Source: Bidens hawaiensis (lineage: Eukaryota > Streptophyta > Magnoliopsida > Asterales > Asteraceae). Taken from it: a stretch of DNA of 64,000 bases. The stretch is taken from contig JAIQDT010005470.1 of assembly GCA_021521415.1 (NCBI GenBank), positions 1 to 64,000 on the forward strand, in the 5' to 3' direction. Shown here in pieces: positions 11,837-22,875 of this stretch. The notes beneath the pieces were generated by a model. It was given only the letters and a program-made list of their open reading frames with translations, searched no databases and was not told the DNA's origin. Positions within the stretch are counted from its first letter, which is position 1. Each line of letters opens with the position of its first letter. The position numbers were made by a program, and so were the translations under genes.

Positions 11837-12383
11837 TAAGTGAACGTGTTTACATATCTAAAAGTAAACAAGCTTTATTATAACAGTTAAAACACAAGAT
11901 GTAAATTTTAAACAAGACTTTGCTGTACGAACATTAACTCAGGACTTTTTATGTATTTTTCACAGGTTAAAGATTTTATTATTTTTTAATGGCTAAACGT
12001 TATTAAAACACACTCCAAATAAATTAAAACATTTATATAAAAATAAAGAAATAAGACATTTTTAATAAGAAAAAAGCTTTTTAATAAGACGTATGTAGTT
12101 ATTTAAAAAGGTAAAAACATTTTATAATAAGTATAAATATAAAAATAATAAAAATACTTTAAAAAAATAGAAAAAAATGTTTTTATAAAATAATTATGAT
12201 AACAAAATTAAGAAGAAAAAAAATAAAAACATTCTTAATCTTATTAATGTAAAAGTTGATGAAGGAGATATGTTAAGTACACATGAAGCGAAAAAGGATA
12301 CGTTTAACAACAATAAAAGGATAAAATGGTTTGATATCAATCATGATATACCTAATGAAATTATTTACACAACCCAAAATGTA

Positions 12384-12616
12384 GACAGAATTACAAATTT
12401 TGTCCTTTAAAAAAAGCCAAAAACCGGTTCGTGTCCTTTTCTAAGTTTCCTTGCAGGCGGTGTCCTTTAAACTTTTTTTTTCTACACGTTATGTCCTTTA
12501 CGCTAACTGGGTTAGAAAAACTCAGTTAAATGCCCTCACGTGAGACGCATGTGAGGGCATTTTTGTCTTTTCACCACCTGCAACTTCTTCCTCTTTCTTC
12601 TTCATTTTTCTTCTTT
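12384..12616 (+). repeat. Left terminal inverted repeat of the MULE
   Basis: It matches the reverse complement of the right end nearly base for base through the CACCACCTGCAACTTCTTCC segment and the following TTC-rich tract. Confidence 0.85.
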
Positions 12617-13454
12617 CATCCTACCAACACACTCTTATAACATTCATCTTCTTCACTCACTCTCTCTCTCTCTCTATAACATTCATAAGATTCAGAACTA
12701 CCACCATCACCAACCAGCCACCACATGCCACCACCGCCATCACCACCCATCACCTGCTGTTGCGACCACTAATTTCCACCGGCAGCAGAAGGTTGAAATT
12801 GAATAGAGATTTGGGAGGCCACTAAAGATCCAAACCCAAACCCTAAATCATTTCACTGTTTGCAAACCCAAATCCCTTATTGATTCTCAATTATCTGCAT
12901 TGTAGTTGCAAGCCCTAATTTTTATATATCAATCTATGGAGCCGTTGGTGGATGTGCGTGTATTGAATCAGAGCCGTTCATGAATTAGGGGTTGGGTGGC
13001 GGATGGTGATTAAGGGTTTGGTGTGGGTTATTGGGAAGGATGACGTGGAGGGTTTGAACACAAAAATGCCCCAAATTTGAACACAAACCTGAATCGGAAT
13101 CAGTTTCTGAAGACAACCCATTTGAGCCCCAAGTTTTAGGGCTCCAAATCGACGAAATAAGTTTACTTGCACCGCCGGCGACGATTTTGGCCGGAAAAAG
13201 AAGGCCGTTACGCCAATTGGAGGGTTCCGGTCGGTCGTACGGAGTGGTTCTGGCGGAAATTGGTTTCCGTTTTGATATTTTACCGCCGGATCTGGCGTCT
13301 ACGGCGGCGGGAAGACCGGAATCCATGGTGGGAATTGGTGTTTGGGAGTATGTGGGAGTCGGAAGAGATGTGAATCGGCGTTTGGTGGTGGTTATTGTGG
13401 GAGTGGATGAATAAAGAAGAAAAATGAAGAAGAAAAATGAAGAAAAATAATAAT

Positions 13455-13678
13455 AAAGAAGAAAAATGAAGAAGAAAGAGGAAGAAGTTGCAGGTGGTGA
13501 AAAGACAAAAATGCCCTCACATGCGTCTCACGTGAGGGCATTTAACTGAGTTTTTCTAACCCAGTTAGCGTAAAGGACATAACGTGTAGAAAAAAAAAGT
13601 TTAAAGGACACCGCCTGCAAGGAAAGGACACGAACCGTAATTTGACTTTTTTTAAAGGACAAAATTTGTAATTGGGTC
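13455..13678 (-). repeat. Right terminal inverted repeat of the MULE
   Basis: Inverted copy of the left TIR. It ends GTAATTGGGTC and is followed directly by the second CAAAATGTA. Confidence 0.85.
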
Positions 13679-15223
13679 CAAAATGTATCAAAACTTATCA
13701 ACTAATAAAAGTATATGAAAAGTCAACTAAACTAATTTTTCTATAACAAAATCTCTGAAATAAATGAATTTAGTTTAACTTTGTTTCTAAACGAAGCATA
13801 TAATTTATTAAACTAAAAGTGAAAAGTGTATTTATTGACAAAATTTTAAATTTAAATTGATTTAACTAAGATAGTAAACCTTTCTTTCTATTTTTTTTTT
13901 TGCGAAAATTTTCAATATCATATTGTAAGTGTTCACCTATCTAAAAGCAAATAAGTTGTTACAAGAAAATCGTTATTCTAAAAAAACTATTCACCTATCT
14001 AAAAGTAAACAAGTTGTTACAAGAAAGTCGTCGTTATAAAAAAAAATGTTCACCTATTTATAAGTAAATAAGCTTTTATCATAACAAAATCAACACATGA
14101 TTTAAATTTTAAACAAGACTTTGCTATACAAACATTAACTTTGGTTTTTTATTTAATTTTCACAAGTCAAAGTCACAGTCAAAGTTTTTATTACTTTTCC
14201 TATCGGCTAAACGAAAAAAAACATTCTCCAAATAAACATTTATATATAAAAGAAAAAGAAAAAAACATTTTTAATAAGAAAAAATGTTTTTAATAAGACG
14301 TATTTTTTTATTTAGAAAATAAAAATATTTTATAATAAGTATAAAAATAAAAATAAAAAAAAATCTTTTAAAAAAATAGAATTTTTTTTTCTGAAAATTA
14401 ACAATAATAATAAAATATAACAAAATGGAGAAGAAAAATATAAAAAAATCTTAATCGTATTAATGTAAAAGTTAATAGAGGAGGGATGCTTAGTAAAATT
14501 AAACGGAGAAGGATGCATTTAACAAAAATTAAAAAGTAATATGATTTAATATCTTTCATGATATACATAATGAGTTTATTTACACAACCTACTGTGCATT
14601 GAAGTTTATCAATTAATAAAAGTACATAAAAAGTCAACTAAACTATTTTTTCTGTAACAAAATCTTTGAATTAAATGCATTTAATTTAACCATTTTTTTT
14701 CTAAACGATGCAAAAATTTGCTGTAATAGGAGTAAAAAGTGTGTTAATAGATAGAATTTTAAATTTAAATTAATCTAAATAAGGTAGTAAACATTTTTCT
14801 TCCTTTACTTTTCTTGTTTTTTTTTTTCTAAAATTTTCAATATCATGTTATACCTATTTAAAAGTAAACAAGCTTTTATCATAAAAAATAAACACATATA
14901 TAAATTCTAAACAAGACTTTGCCATACAAACATTAATTTAGGACTTTTTATGTATTTTTCACACGTCAATGATTTTATTTTAATCTTTTCAACGACTAAC
15001 CGTTATTGTATGTAGAGTTTAAGTTATTGACATATTTTTTACACCCTAACAACTTTATCATCATGTTTAAAATGAAAGTGATATTAAGTCAAAGATTTGA
15101 TATGCAGAAATGAAATTGATATCATATGTTTTTTTGAGAGAATATTTACTGAGTTTTAATGCCATTAATTATTAACCAAATTGTTAAAATTAAAAATGAT
15201 AGTAAGGGGAATTAAATCTCTAA

Positions 15224-17055
15224 GGCTGAGGGGTGTGGGGCTTCAGTGGGGGCGCGAGAGCCCCTCCGCTCGCGCCCCCAGGCGCGAGCACCACACCACC
15301 GAGGCGCGAGAGGGGCGCGAGCACGGGAACCAAGGCGGGCGCAAGGCTGGTCGCGGGAAGGCTGAGGCGTAAAGGGACGTGGGAATGCGTGAAAGAGCCG
15401 TTGGGATGAGAAATGAGCCGTTGGGCTTGGATATTTTTATTCACATAAAATCTGTTTTTCCTATATATAAACCTAAACCAATTACCATACCCAAAATCAC
15501 ATACCACACCCAAAATCACATAAAACAATTACCACAACTTTAAAAAAAACCCAAAATCAACCCATCTTCCAAACCTTTTTTTTAAAACATGGCTGGAAAT
15601 TGGTACCCAAACCTAGATTCAGGTTATAGTTACGACGATTTATGGTCGTCACCAGACCAATCGATGTTTTTTTCGGGGTCGCAAGAAACATCCGGCTTTC
15701 AACCATCCAACATACAACCGTCTCCTAACTTTGTTGTTCCGGAGACACAAGAATCACACGGTGAAGCTACGGGACAAAGAAGACGCGCCCACCGGAAAAA
15801 ACAAGTTGCAACGGACGGGTCGGGACCGGCTTCGACTCCGAGGACGAAACGGAAAACCACTCCGTGGTCATCGGATGAGAAGGAAGCCTTGTGTCGGGCT
15901 TGGATAGTCATTTCTGAGGATCGGCGTTGCGGTAATTGTTTTAACGTTTTTAAAAATGATTTTTAATAAAAAAGTTAAATAAAAAAGTTAACTGGAAATC
16001 TAATTTAATTATTCATTTTGCAGCCGACTACCAAAAAAGCAAGGTTTTTTGGACAAAGGTTAGGGAGACGTTCTATACGCTCGTTGGGAGTACAGAGCGA
16101 AACGCCGATATGATTTCGGGTCGGTGGTCCGAAATCAGAAAATTTGTCGGCTTGTTTACTAATCTTTTCAACAGGAACGCCGGTCGTATGAGACCAAGTG
16201 GCAGTGATGATTTGGCGGTTTACAATTTCACTGTCGAAGAGTGGAAGCAGGAGTGTTTGCGGAGGTATGGGACGGTGAAGACGTGGGACGATGTAAAGTT
16301 GTGGGAGAGGTTGAAAAGGTGTTCCAAGTGGGTTGAGCTGGTGGCGCCGGACCATGATGCGGAAGTAGGGCCGAAACGGACTAAAACTAGTTCGTCTGGA
16401 GCGTATAGCACTTCTGCCGCGTCGGATTGCCGCGTTGGATTCGACCTAAACATTGCGGGGGAGGAAACGTCTTCACCGCCGAGGAGGCGGCCATTGGGAC
16501 GGGACGCCAAGGGGAAAAAACCGGCTGAGGGGGGAGCCGTAAACATCGTCGATCTGGTTGAATCCCTCAATAAATTCAACAAAACCATGGAGGTGGTCTC
16601 TAATAACAAAAAGGAAAAAAGTCGAATGAGAGATTTGGACTTCCTTACAAGAGACTTCAGTAACCTAAATCCGGTCGATCAAATGCTGATGGAAAAGCAA
16701 AAGGAACGTATCCGAAAGAGGTTGATCGAAGAAGACCAAGCCGAAGAATAAGAATAATGTTTTTTTAGTACTTTAATTTTTTTTTATTTTTAGATATTAA
16801 TGTGTTTTTTTTTTAATGTGTGTTTTTTTTAATAATTTATGAGTTTTTTTAATAATACGTTGTTTGAATATATTTATAAAAAAATAAAAAAAAAATCCGC
16901 TGGAGCCCCTGCTGAAGCCCCTCCACACCAGGGCCAGGGGCTCCAGCGGGGGCTCCAACACCCATCTTATCCAGTTTCTCTCTCTGCCACACGTCACAAT
17001 ATTATTGGCTGGAGCCTCCACTCGCGCCCCGTTAGAGCCCCCCCACCACTCAGCC
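15224..17055 (+). mobile_element. PIF/Harbinger element carrying only ORF1 (Myb-like)
   Basis: The ends are inverted repeats, GGCTGAGGGGTGTGGGGCT on the left and GGCTGAGTGGTGGGGGGCT read from the right, flanked by TAA on both sides. Subterminal DNA is rich in GGGGGCGCGAG-type sequence at both ends. Inside is one intact two-exon gene for the Myb-like ORF1 protein. The DDE transposase (ORF2) is missing, so mobility would need a transposase from elsewhere. Its right end is 185 bp upstream of the VQ gene start codon. Confidence 0.85.
15589..16751 (+). CDS. PIF/Harbinger ORF1: Myb/SANT-like DNA-binding protein (often annotated NAM-associated or glutathione transferase T3-like)
   Basis: I read two exons, 15589-15931 and 16024-16751, joined by a 92-bp intron with GTAATT donor and TTTTGCAG acceptor, giving 356 residues without a stop. 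The N-terminus is Asn/Ser/Pro-rich, followed by a basic RRRAHRKKQ patch. A trihelix/SANT-like domain spans about residues 90-185, with spaced tryptophans in TPWSSDEKE, KVFWTKVRE and SGRWSEIRKF. A linker contains FDLNIAG and a basic KGKKPAEGG patch. The C-terminal helix is charged (KQKERIRKRL). In this family ORF1 works with the transposase, helping bind transposon ends in the nucleus. Here the transposase gene is absent, so the intact frame implies recent insertion, trans use or retention by chance. The split N-terminal exon is typical of the family. Confidence 0.8.
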
Positions 17056-17067
17056 TAAGGTTGTGCA

Positions 17068-17162
17068 AGTCAAAGGTGTACTGGCAAGCAGATGGGTTTC
17101 CGTACAAAAATGGTGACTCGACGCGTGTCCCCGGAAACCGCGTTTTCCTTCCCCTATTTATT
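17068..17162 (+). promoter_or_regulatory. Proximal promoter of the VQ gene: W-box, two CGCG boxes, TATA-like site
   Basis: Between the PIF/Harbinger element and the VQ start codon lie AGTCAA (17068-17073, a W-box on the other strand), ACGCGT (17121-17126) and CCGCGT (17138-17143), both fitting the VCGCGB box of calmodulin-binding CAMTA factors. A TATTTATT TATA-like box is at 17155-17162. These matches are short and can occur by chance. The combination suits a calcium/stress-responsive gene whose product family binds WRKY factors and calmodulin. Confidence 0.4.
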
Positions 17163-17240
17163 AACTACCCCTTCACCGTTTCCATCCTATCCCAAATGCT
17201 TCCTTTATTTTATTCCATTTACAACTAATCAACAATCACA

Positions 17241-17897
17241 ATGGCCTCCTTCGACAACTTTGCAGCTGTTGACCCATGGATGTTCCGTCCCTCCATAGCG
17301 GATCCGTGGTTCCCTGCCAATGACTTCGCAGTGGAAACGGAATCCGCTCTGACCAAGGCGCTGCAACAATCGCTTTTCACTCAACCGATTGTTGCGGCGC
17401 CTGGTTGGCCGAAGAAGCAGAGCGTTTACTCTAGCGCTTCTGCTTCGGCTTCCGCTTCAACCGTTACCGGATCCGGATTTGGATCCGGGTCCGGTTCGGA
17501 GCCAGAAACTCCGGGATCGAAACACCGGGCGAGTGTTTCGATCGGGAAGTCGTCGAAGAAGCGGAAGTCGCGTGCGTCGAAGTGGATGACGACGTACATC
17601 CAAGCGGATCCGGCGAACTTCAGGCAGATGGTGCAGGAGGTGACCGGGGTGAAGTTTGAAGGGAGCGGAAGGTTGGCGGAACCGGAAAGACTCCGGCGAC
17701 CGGTTTTCAACGAGGTGCAAGGACTGCTGCCGACGCTGGATACTTCTGCTTATTTGATTGATAATGCACACCGGGGTTCTGCGATTGGGATTTCGAAGTT
17801 TCCGGCGAGGAGTCAAGTGATGGAAAACGGTGGTGGTGCCGGAGTTGTTGATGTTTATAGTTTTTCAAGTTTTCCGACTCTTGAATCGTCGATTTAA
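17241..17897 (+). CDS. VQ-motif protein, calmodulin-binding protein 25 (CAMBP25)-like
   Basis: An intronless frame of 218 codons, as is usual for VQ genes. The defining motif FRQMVQEVTG is at residues 127-136, preceded by TTYIQADPAN. A basic KKRKSR patch at 106-111 is a likely nuclear signal. The N-terminus (DPWMFRP...DPWF, then ETESALTKALQ) and the DPANF-VQ block resemble Arabidopsis CAMBP25/VQ15-type proteins. Residues 64-86 are Ser/Ala then Ser/Gly repeats. VQ proteins act in the nucleus as cofactors of WRKY factors, and CAMBP25-type members bind calmodulin and modulate osmotic-stress responses (known for the family, not shown here). The ATG is the first in frame after a TATA-like box and matches the family N-terminus. 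This is the only convincing host gene in the window. Confidence 0.88.
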   Translation: MASFDNFAAVDPWMFRPSIADPWFPANDFAVETESALTKALQQSLFTQPIVAAPGWPKKQSVYSSASASASASTVTGSGFGSGSGSEPETPGSKHRASVSIGKSSKKRKSRASKWMTTYIQADPANFRQMVQEVTGVKFEGSGRLAEPERLRRPVFNEVQGLLPTLDTSAYLIDNAHRGSAIGISKFPARSQVMENGGGAGVVDVYSFSSFPTLESSI

Positions 17898-18401
17898 GTG
17901 TATGCTTCACATGTTTTTGCTCATGTTTCGTTTTAGGATAATTTACAACTATTAAGGGAATCTGATTGTTTTTTTTTTTTAATTGAGGATAGAATTTTGC
18001 CGGAAAAAAATCTCCAAAGTTATTAACAAAAACTCCGTTGTTTTATTTATTATTATTTTTTTAACGATGAACTTTGTCTTTCTATCCTGAAAACACCTTC
18101 ACATAATACCAACTTTTGTGGACATTCGTCCGAATGTATGACCGTATAACTAGATAAAAATCGTTCAGTCAAGTATCCAACTGAAGAAAGTCAGCTACTC
18201 GTCTAATTTCTCGTTATCATCTGATGCTTTTAAAACCTGAAACTAAATAACGAAAACAAAAATCAAACATGGGTCACATGAAATATATGTATCTCTCTTT
18301 CCCGATCATTTTTAACTTTTTAATTTTGTTTAAGGTTCAGTTAATTTGCTAAATATAATATATATATATATATATTAAAATCCTAAAGTTTACAAAAATA
18401 T
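17898..18401. other. 3' flank of the VQ gene, non-coding
   Basis: AT-rich sequence that includes the presumed 3' untranslated region and a short (TA)n run near 18358-18375. No gene or element end is recognised. Confidence 0.4.
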
Positions 18402-18710
18402 TTTTTTATAAATAAACTCTTCAGATACAACACAAGTCAAGTCATACTATCTTGATTGCTTAATGCTTACATAATATTTTTTATAAATAAACTCTTCAGA
18501 TACAACACAAGTCAAGTCATACTATCTTGATTGCTTAATGCTTACATAATAGATGATGTCACCCGTCTAGACGCTTGTGTTGGAAAAATCTTTTTAAAAA
18601 TCAATTCTTCAAATACAACACAACTCAAGTCATACTATATTGATTGCTTAATGCTTACACAATGGATGATGTCACACACCCGTCTAGACGATTGTGTTGG
18701 AAAAATTATA
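18402..18710 (+). repeat. Short tandem duplications (75-bp unit, plus a longer third copy)
   Basis: A 75-bp unit containing CTTCAGATACAACACAAGTC and ending TTGATTGCTTAATGCTTAC is present twice in near-perfect form. A third, slightly diverged copy starts near 18600 after a 38-bp spacer. The second and third copies are each followed by GATGATGTCAC...CCGTCTAGACG. No coding potential is seen. Confidence 0.8.
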
Positions 18711-18799
18711 ATAATAAACATTAACAGTACTATGATGTTAAAAATGAAGCAAATAAATAGGGATTTACAAGAGATATCATAGGGTTTTATTAAAAAACC

Positions 18800-18848
18800 T
18801 CTCAATATGCTCCCATATAGAGCTATATGGGGCATATTAAGGGGTTTT
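18800..18848. repeat. Palindromic left end of the MULE
   Basis: The segment CTCAATATGCTCCCATATAG pairs with CTATATGGGGCATATTAAGG across a very short loop. The same sequence theme appears at the other end of the element. Confidence 0.65.
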
Positions 18849-19053
18849 TTTAGTAAAACTCCATCAACTTTTGTCTTATTATGTTTTTCATTTTTCTTTT
18901 TATGTTTTAAGTTTTAGTTTTAATTTTGTTATTTTGTTTTTTGTTTTTCTTTTGTTGTTTTTATATAATAATTTTGTTTAAAAATATGTGTTTTTATAAC
19001 AAAATTTTTTTAACATAACAATAAACACGTATATACATCAAACCAAAACGTTA

Positions 19054-20033
19054 TCATATACAAAACATCGAGTTTGTACAAAATAAAACAAAATATATAC
19101 AAACTATAAAAACGGCGTTGTCGTCGACGCCGGAGGCCGTAAACGCCGCATCGTGAACATCAACGTGGTCGTCCACGTCGTCGCCCTGTCCGCGTCTAAC
19201 GCCCGACGTGCTCGCCTCGTGGTAAAGAGTAGGTGGAGGTGGTATCTCGTACCTCTCACCACGATAAGAAGCGTCGAGATAACTGACGACCCAGCCAATC
19301 TGACGCTGGGACTGTAGCGTCGACCGTTGCATCTCCAGCTGCACCCGCTGCATCTCTAGCATCCCCCGCTCCATGTGTTGTAACCTGGCGTCAGTGCCAA
19401 GATCCAAACGCACTGCCCGATAAGTACGAGGGACGTGCTGCGGCGGTGGCTAATATAAAAAAATAACTAATTAATAAAATAAACGAATTAAAAGTAAACT
19501 TTAAACGATAATGTAATAAACGTACCTCATGTGCGTCGACATCAGCATCTGTGTCCCAACCTGCATCCTCCACCTCGTCGACAGGCTGGTCGACAACCTG
19601 GACCTCCGCTGCTGCTATCAGGGCAGGCTCGACTAAAGGCACATGGACGTAAGGGGCGCGCGCCGACTGCCCGGTCACGAGACGGTATATCTTGGCACGT
19701 CAGGTCCTATAAACGACTTCACGATATGCATGCTCGAGCAACGGGATTGGTCCATCGGGCGCGGATCGATCGCGGAGATAAGTAAAGTAGCTACCCGCTC
19801 TCCGTACTCCAACGAAATCGCAAGTTGGGTGATGTATGGGCCACCCATCAACGACCCAGTCTTTTTTCGGCAGTAGTAACAGGAAAAATAATCTGCAAAA
19901 CATCGCGCCAGGTTGCAGTGTGTGTGGGTCAGCAGGCATCGCACAAAAAATAGATCACGGAGATTGCAGTGCTCCGTGCCCCCCATTACAACCCGTGACA
20001 GACGTGGCAATAAGGCGATGAAGATACCTGTAT
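19054..20033 (-). pseudogene. Downstream exons of the MULE second gene (Athila ORF1-like)
   Basis: An acceptor (CTATACTATACAG) near 20034 starts a frame YLHRLIATS, which continues the upstream exon at 31.1 kb in phase. A frame change follows within about 50 bp. Recognisable sequence then resumes with NLRDLFFVRCLL, ...SLMGGPYITQLA and VRLL-type segments, followed by further exons with acidic sequence (VDEVEDAGWDTDADVDAHE) and a coiled-coil-like C-terminus (MERGMLEMQRVQLEMQRSTL). The arrangement resembles the Arabidopsis retrotransposon ORF1 (Athila) family. Function is unknown; the copy is decayed. Confidence 0.5.
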
Positions 20034-20088
20034 AGTATAGTATCATATCATATAATATAATATTTAAATACAATACGATATAATATAA

Positions 20089-22748
20089 TGTCACACCCTC
20101 AAAATCCACTAACGGAGTTTTACCGTCAGAGGGTGTGAACTAACAGGATCGGATTCATTAGTTATAATCAAACCATAAAACGTTTACAAGTAATTAAATG
20201 CGGAAGCGTAAAACCATAGAAACAAATGTTGCGTCACGCAGGACGACTTAAAACCCAATGATAATAATTTAAAATAAGTTTGCATAATTAAAAGTGTTTC
20301 AAGCAATGCATGATCCTAAACCGCGCGCCCGCCTCGGCTACCTGAGAATAACATACTAAAAGTGTCAACACGGGGTTGGTGAGTTCACAAGTTTATATAA
20401 AATAAAGCGTTTAGCGTTTGCGTTCAGCGTTTTGCGTTCAGCGTTTTGCGTTACCAGATATTGTTATGTCAATTATATATCTATAGGTAGCGAGCCTATA
20501 AAACAAGTATTACTAAGTATTCGACACCGAAGCTGACTGTTTATCATTTGCCTTGCCACCAGGTCTATCCCGACCATGGTATGTGTTTAGCCAAGATTAC
20601 ACCCACTCGACCTCCAGTCGAGTTTAGCGTTGGGTGGGGTTTGTCAAACCCAGTAGTACTACTCAACAATGACTTGCTATTATCCAATATTAAACGGTTC
20701 GATGTGAATGAAGGACTTTAGTTAACGCGTTTGCCACTTAGTCTTTACAAGTGATAAATAATCTATATTAACAAAATCTTAAATGCGTTTTCGGAGTATG
20801 TTATCTCCCCCAAGTGAAAAGCGTTTGAAAACAGTTTAAAAACGGGTAAGTGAACTCACTGATTGCGAGAATTTCCCAAAATAATTCACCAAAGGATGCG
20901 CGTCACAGAAAACTCTCTCTAGCGTTCTAAAACAACAAGGACATTTTCTAAGTGTCGGAACTATTATCGAGTCTCTAGACTCGGCACATAATACCTATGC
21001 ACATAACATGTTTCGTGTTTCGTTTGTGAATCGTGTGTGACTTTAACAAGTACACTTGTGATACGATACGTGTGTGAGCAATTATTTACGTGTCATATAT
21101 TAATAATGTACATCACTAGCAATTACTCCCCATAAGGGCAATTTGGTCACACATAACAATTAACTAGCAATTATTCCCCGCAAGGGCAATTTGGTCAAAA
21201 CATAACAATTATATAGCAAGTATTCCCCACAGGGGCAAATTGGTCAAAACATAACAATTATATAGCAAGTATTCCCCACAGGGGCAAATTGGTCAAAACA
21301 TAACAATTAACTAGCAATTATCATGTTTCATGCATTTTCACAAAATTCAGCATCTAGTTTCACCGAGACAGAAATTCTACTTGAAAGATTGTACTATTTC
21401 ACCGATCATAGCATCTCAATTAATTTACCAAAAATCATCACTAAAGCATGCATGTGTTAGGTTTCCAGAACATATTTTATTTTATATTTATTCCACATAG
21501 ATTTCTGATAATGATCAAAACACTACAGCAAGCTCATAACAGTCAAATTCATGCGCAACAGAATGTTATTTGAAATTCCCGTTAAATGAAAAATCCAAAA
21601 AATGCAAGACCACTTGGGTTAGGTTCCTAACTCAATAATTCAACTTCCAGAAGTAGAACCAACCCAATTGGTCTCGTAGTTCATGAGATATAACATTTAC
21701 AAAATAACCTAACAGCAGGTATAACAACTCAGCTTTGCACAACGTTTTTGTAAAATCATAAAAGTTAACTTTTACACGTCCAAAAATTGCAAATTTATAT
21801 TCTTTAGAAACTAGACTCAACCTAGTTTACTGTAGTATCAATTATCTCAACCAATTTTCACATTTACACCCCGTTACAGTCAATTAAACATCAATAACAC
21901 AATCTGTTCAGAAACTGTTTGCATCCAAACTCAACATATTAACTATCTATGGACCATAATTCATTCATATAACACTCTAATCCATGCACATCAATTACAC
22001 ATTACATACATGATTAAGGTTTTTTGTTTGATCTCAAACTTAAAGACACAACAATTAACATGCAATAATATCAAAACTAGTTATCAAATCATCATCAATA
22101 CACCATCAAATCAACAAGAATCATATGAACACCATACATAGGAAAAATCGGACCTAGGGTTTGTAATTTATACCTTCAAAAGCACCAATACAAGCAATAG
22201 GAAGGTAGGAGATGGCTAGAAACGGATATAGGATGCTTCAATTGTGAAAGACAAGATCAAAATCCAAGAGGTATGTGTGTGTGTGTGAACCGATTGTGAG
22301 GAGAGCGCGGGGGGGGGGGGGGGGGGGGGGTTGGCCGTCGGTTTTGGGAAGAGGGAGAGGGAGGAGAGGTTAGGGTTTTATAATATTAATAATAATAACA
22401 TGTTACACTTTAGTCCCTAAACTTCCAAATGTTACATCTCTAGCTTAATTAATTGGGTTCTTGTTTCTTGTTTAGCATTCCACATAACATAATCAAGTAA
22501 CACATATGTCTAACACATAATTATCACATAATTATTGTTTTGACGTTTTTTGTTTATTCACTAATCGTTTGCGTCAACTCGTTTGCGTTTCGGTGCAATT
22601 CCCGAAAGACTACACATGTAGTAAGTGTCAAGCGTCATTTAAACCCTAGTTTAAATGTAATGAGGAGTGCATTATAGATTCAGTGATCTAAAGTTTGAAT
22701 TGACGGAGTTGAGTTAACGGAGTTAACCTGAAATTGACGATTGTCACA
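20089..22748 (-). repeat. 3' LTR of element A
   Basis: 2660 bp; on the plus strand it starts TGTCACACCCTC and ends ATTGTCACA. It contains an AACGC (plus strand GCGTT) motif cluster at 20406-20453, tandem GGGCAA-TTGGTCA units near 21130-21300, a GT run and a 22-G run (22309-22330). The TATA-like box on the minus strand is TATAAAA near 22380. Confidence 0.92.
20406..20453 (-). repeat. AACGC motif cluster in LTR A (seven copies)
   Basis: Seven copies of AACGC (GCGTT on plus) occur in 48 bp with 1-2 bp between them; the other LTR repeats the cluster at 28744-28791. The related element B has a different, longer array at the same LTR position. Confidence 0.85.
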
Positions 22749-22875
22749 TCATTCCCATGTTAAAGAATTTTCGTCCCGAAAATTTGAGTCAAGTCGTTAT
22801 GAGTGTCTGAAAAAGTAAGAAAAATTTTCAGTTTGTCATATCATCCCCTAGTAGAAAGAAATTTCGTCCCGAAAT
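22749..22875 (-). promoter_or_regulatory. Duplicated polypurine region before the 3' LTR of element A
   Basis: On the minus strand two similar blocks follow each other. The first reads CGGGACGAAATTTC...CTAGGGGATGATATGACA, and the second CGGGACGAAAATTC...CATGGGAATGATGTGACA. The second abuts the LTR start used by A. The first matches the LTR start used by element B. Confidence 0.75.

Larger units (their letters stand above)
12384..13678. mobile_element. Mutator-like element with long terminal inverted repeats and 9-bp target duplication
   Basis: Inverted repeats of about 230 bp (12384-12616 and 13455-13678) start GAC(A/C)(G/C)AATTACAAATTT. The element is flanked on both sides by CAAAATGTA, a perfect 9-bp duplication as made by Mutator-type transposases. 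Each TIR contains a 10-bp-arm hairpin, ATGCCCTCAC...GTGAGGGCAT. No transposase is present, so it moved in trans. The middle (about 12660-13420) has higher GC and gene-like composition, including a minus-strand open frame (12985-13326). It could be a captured gene fragment (Pack-MULE), but I cannot identify a source. Confidence 0.8.
10431..15010. repeat. Diverged AT-rich tandem repeat, unit about 0.8-0.9 kb, at least three copies
   Basis: Landmarks recur in the same order. AAAAGTCAACTAAACTA is found near 10898, 13719 and 14630. Variants of TTTTCAATATCATATT are near 11100, 13907 and 14834. TAAACAAGACTTTGC is near 11911, 14112 and 14908, and AACAAAATGGAGAAGAAAAA is near 10688 and 14419. With the two inserted transposons removed, the period between the first two copies is about 810 bp; the next is about 907 bp. 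The copies are diverged, so the array is old. No coding potential is seen. It may be a low-copy satellite or tandemly duplicated intergenic DNA. Confidence 0.6.

Noticed and set aside
17426..17816. Minus-strand frames over the VQ gene
   Set aside because: Antisense shadows of GC-rich coding sequence; the plus-strand frame has the family motif and start.
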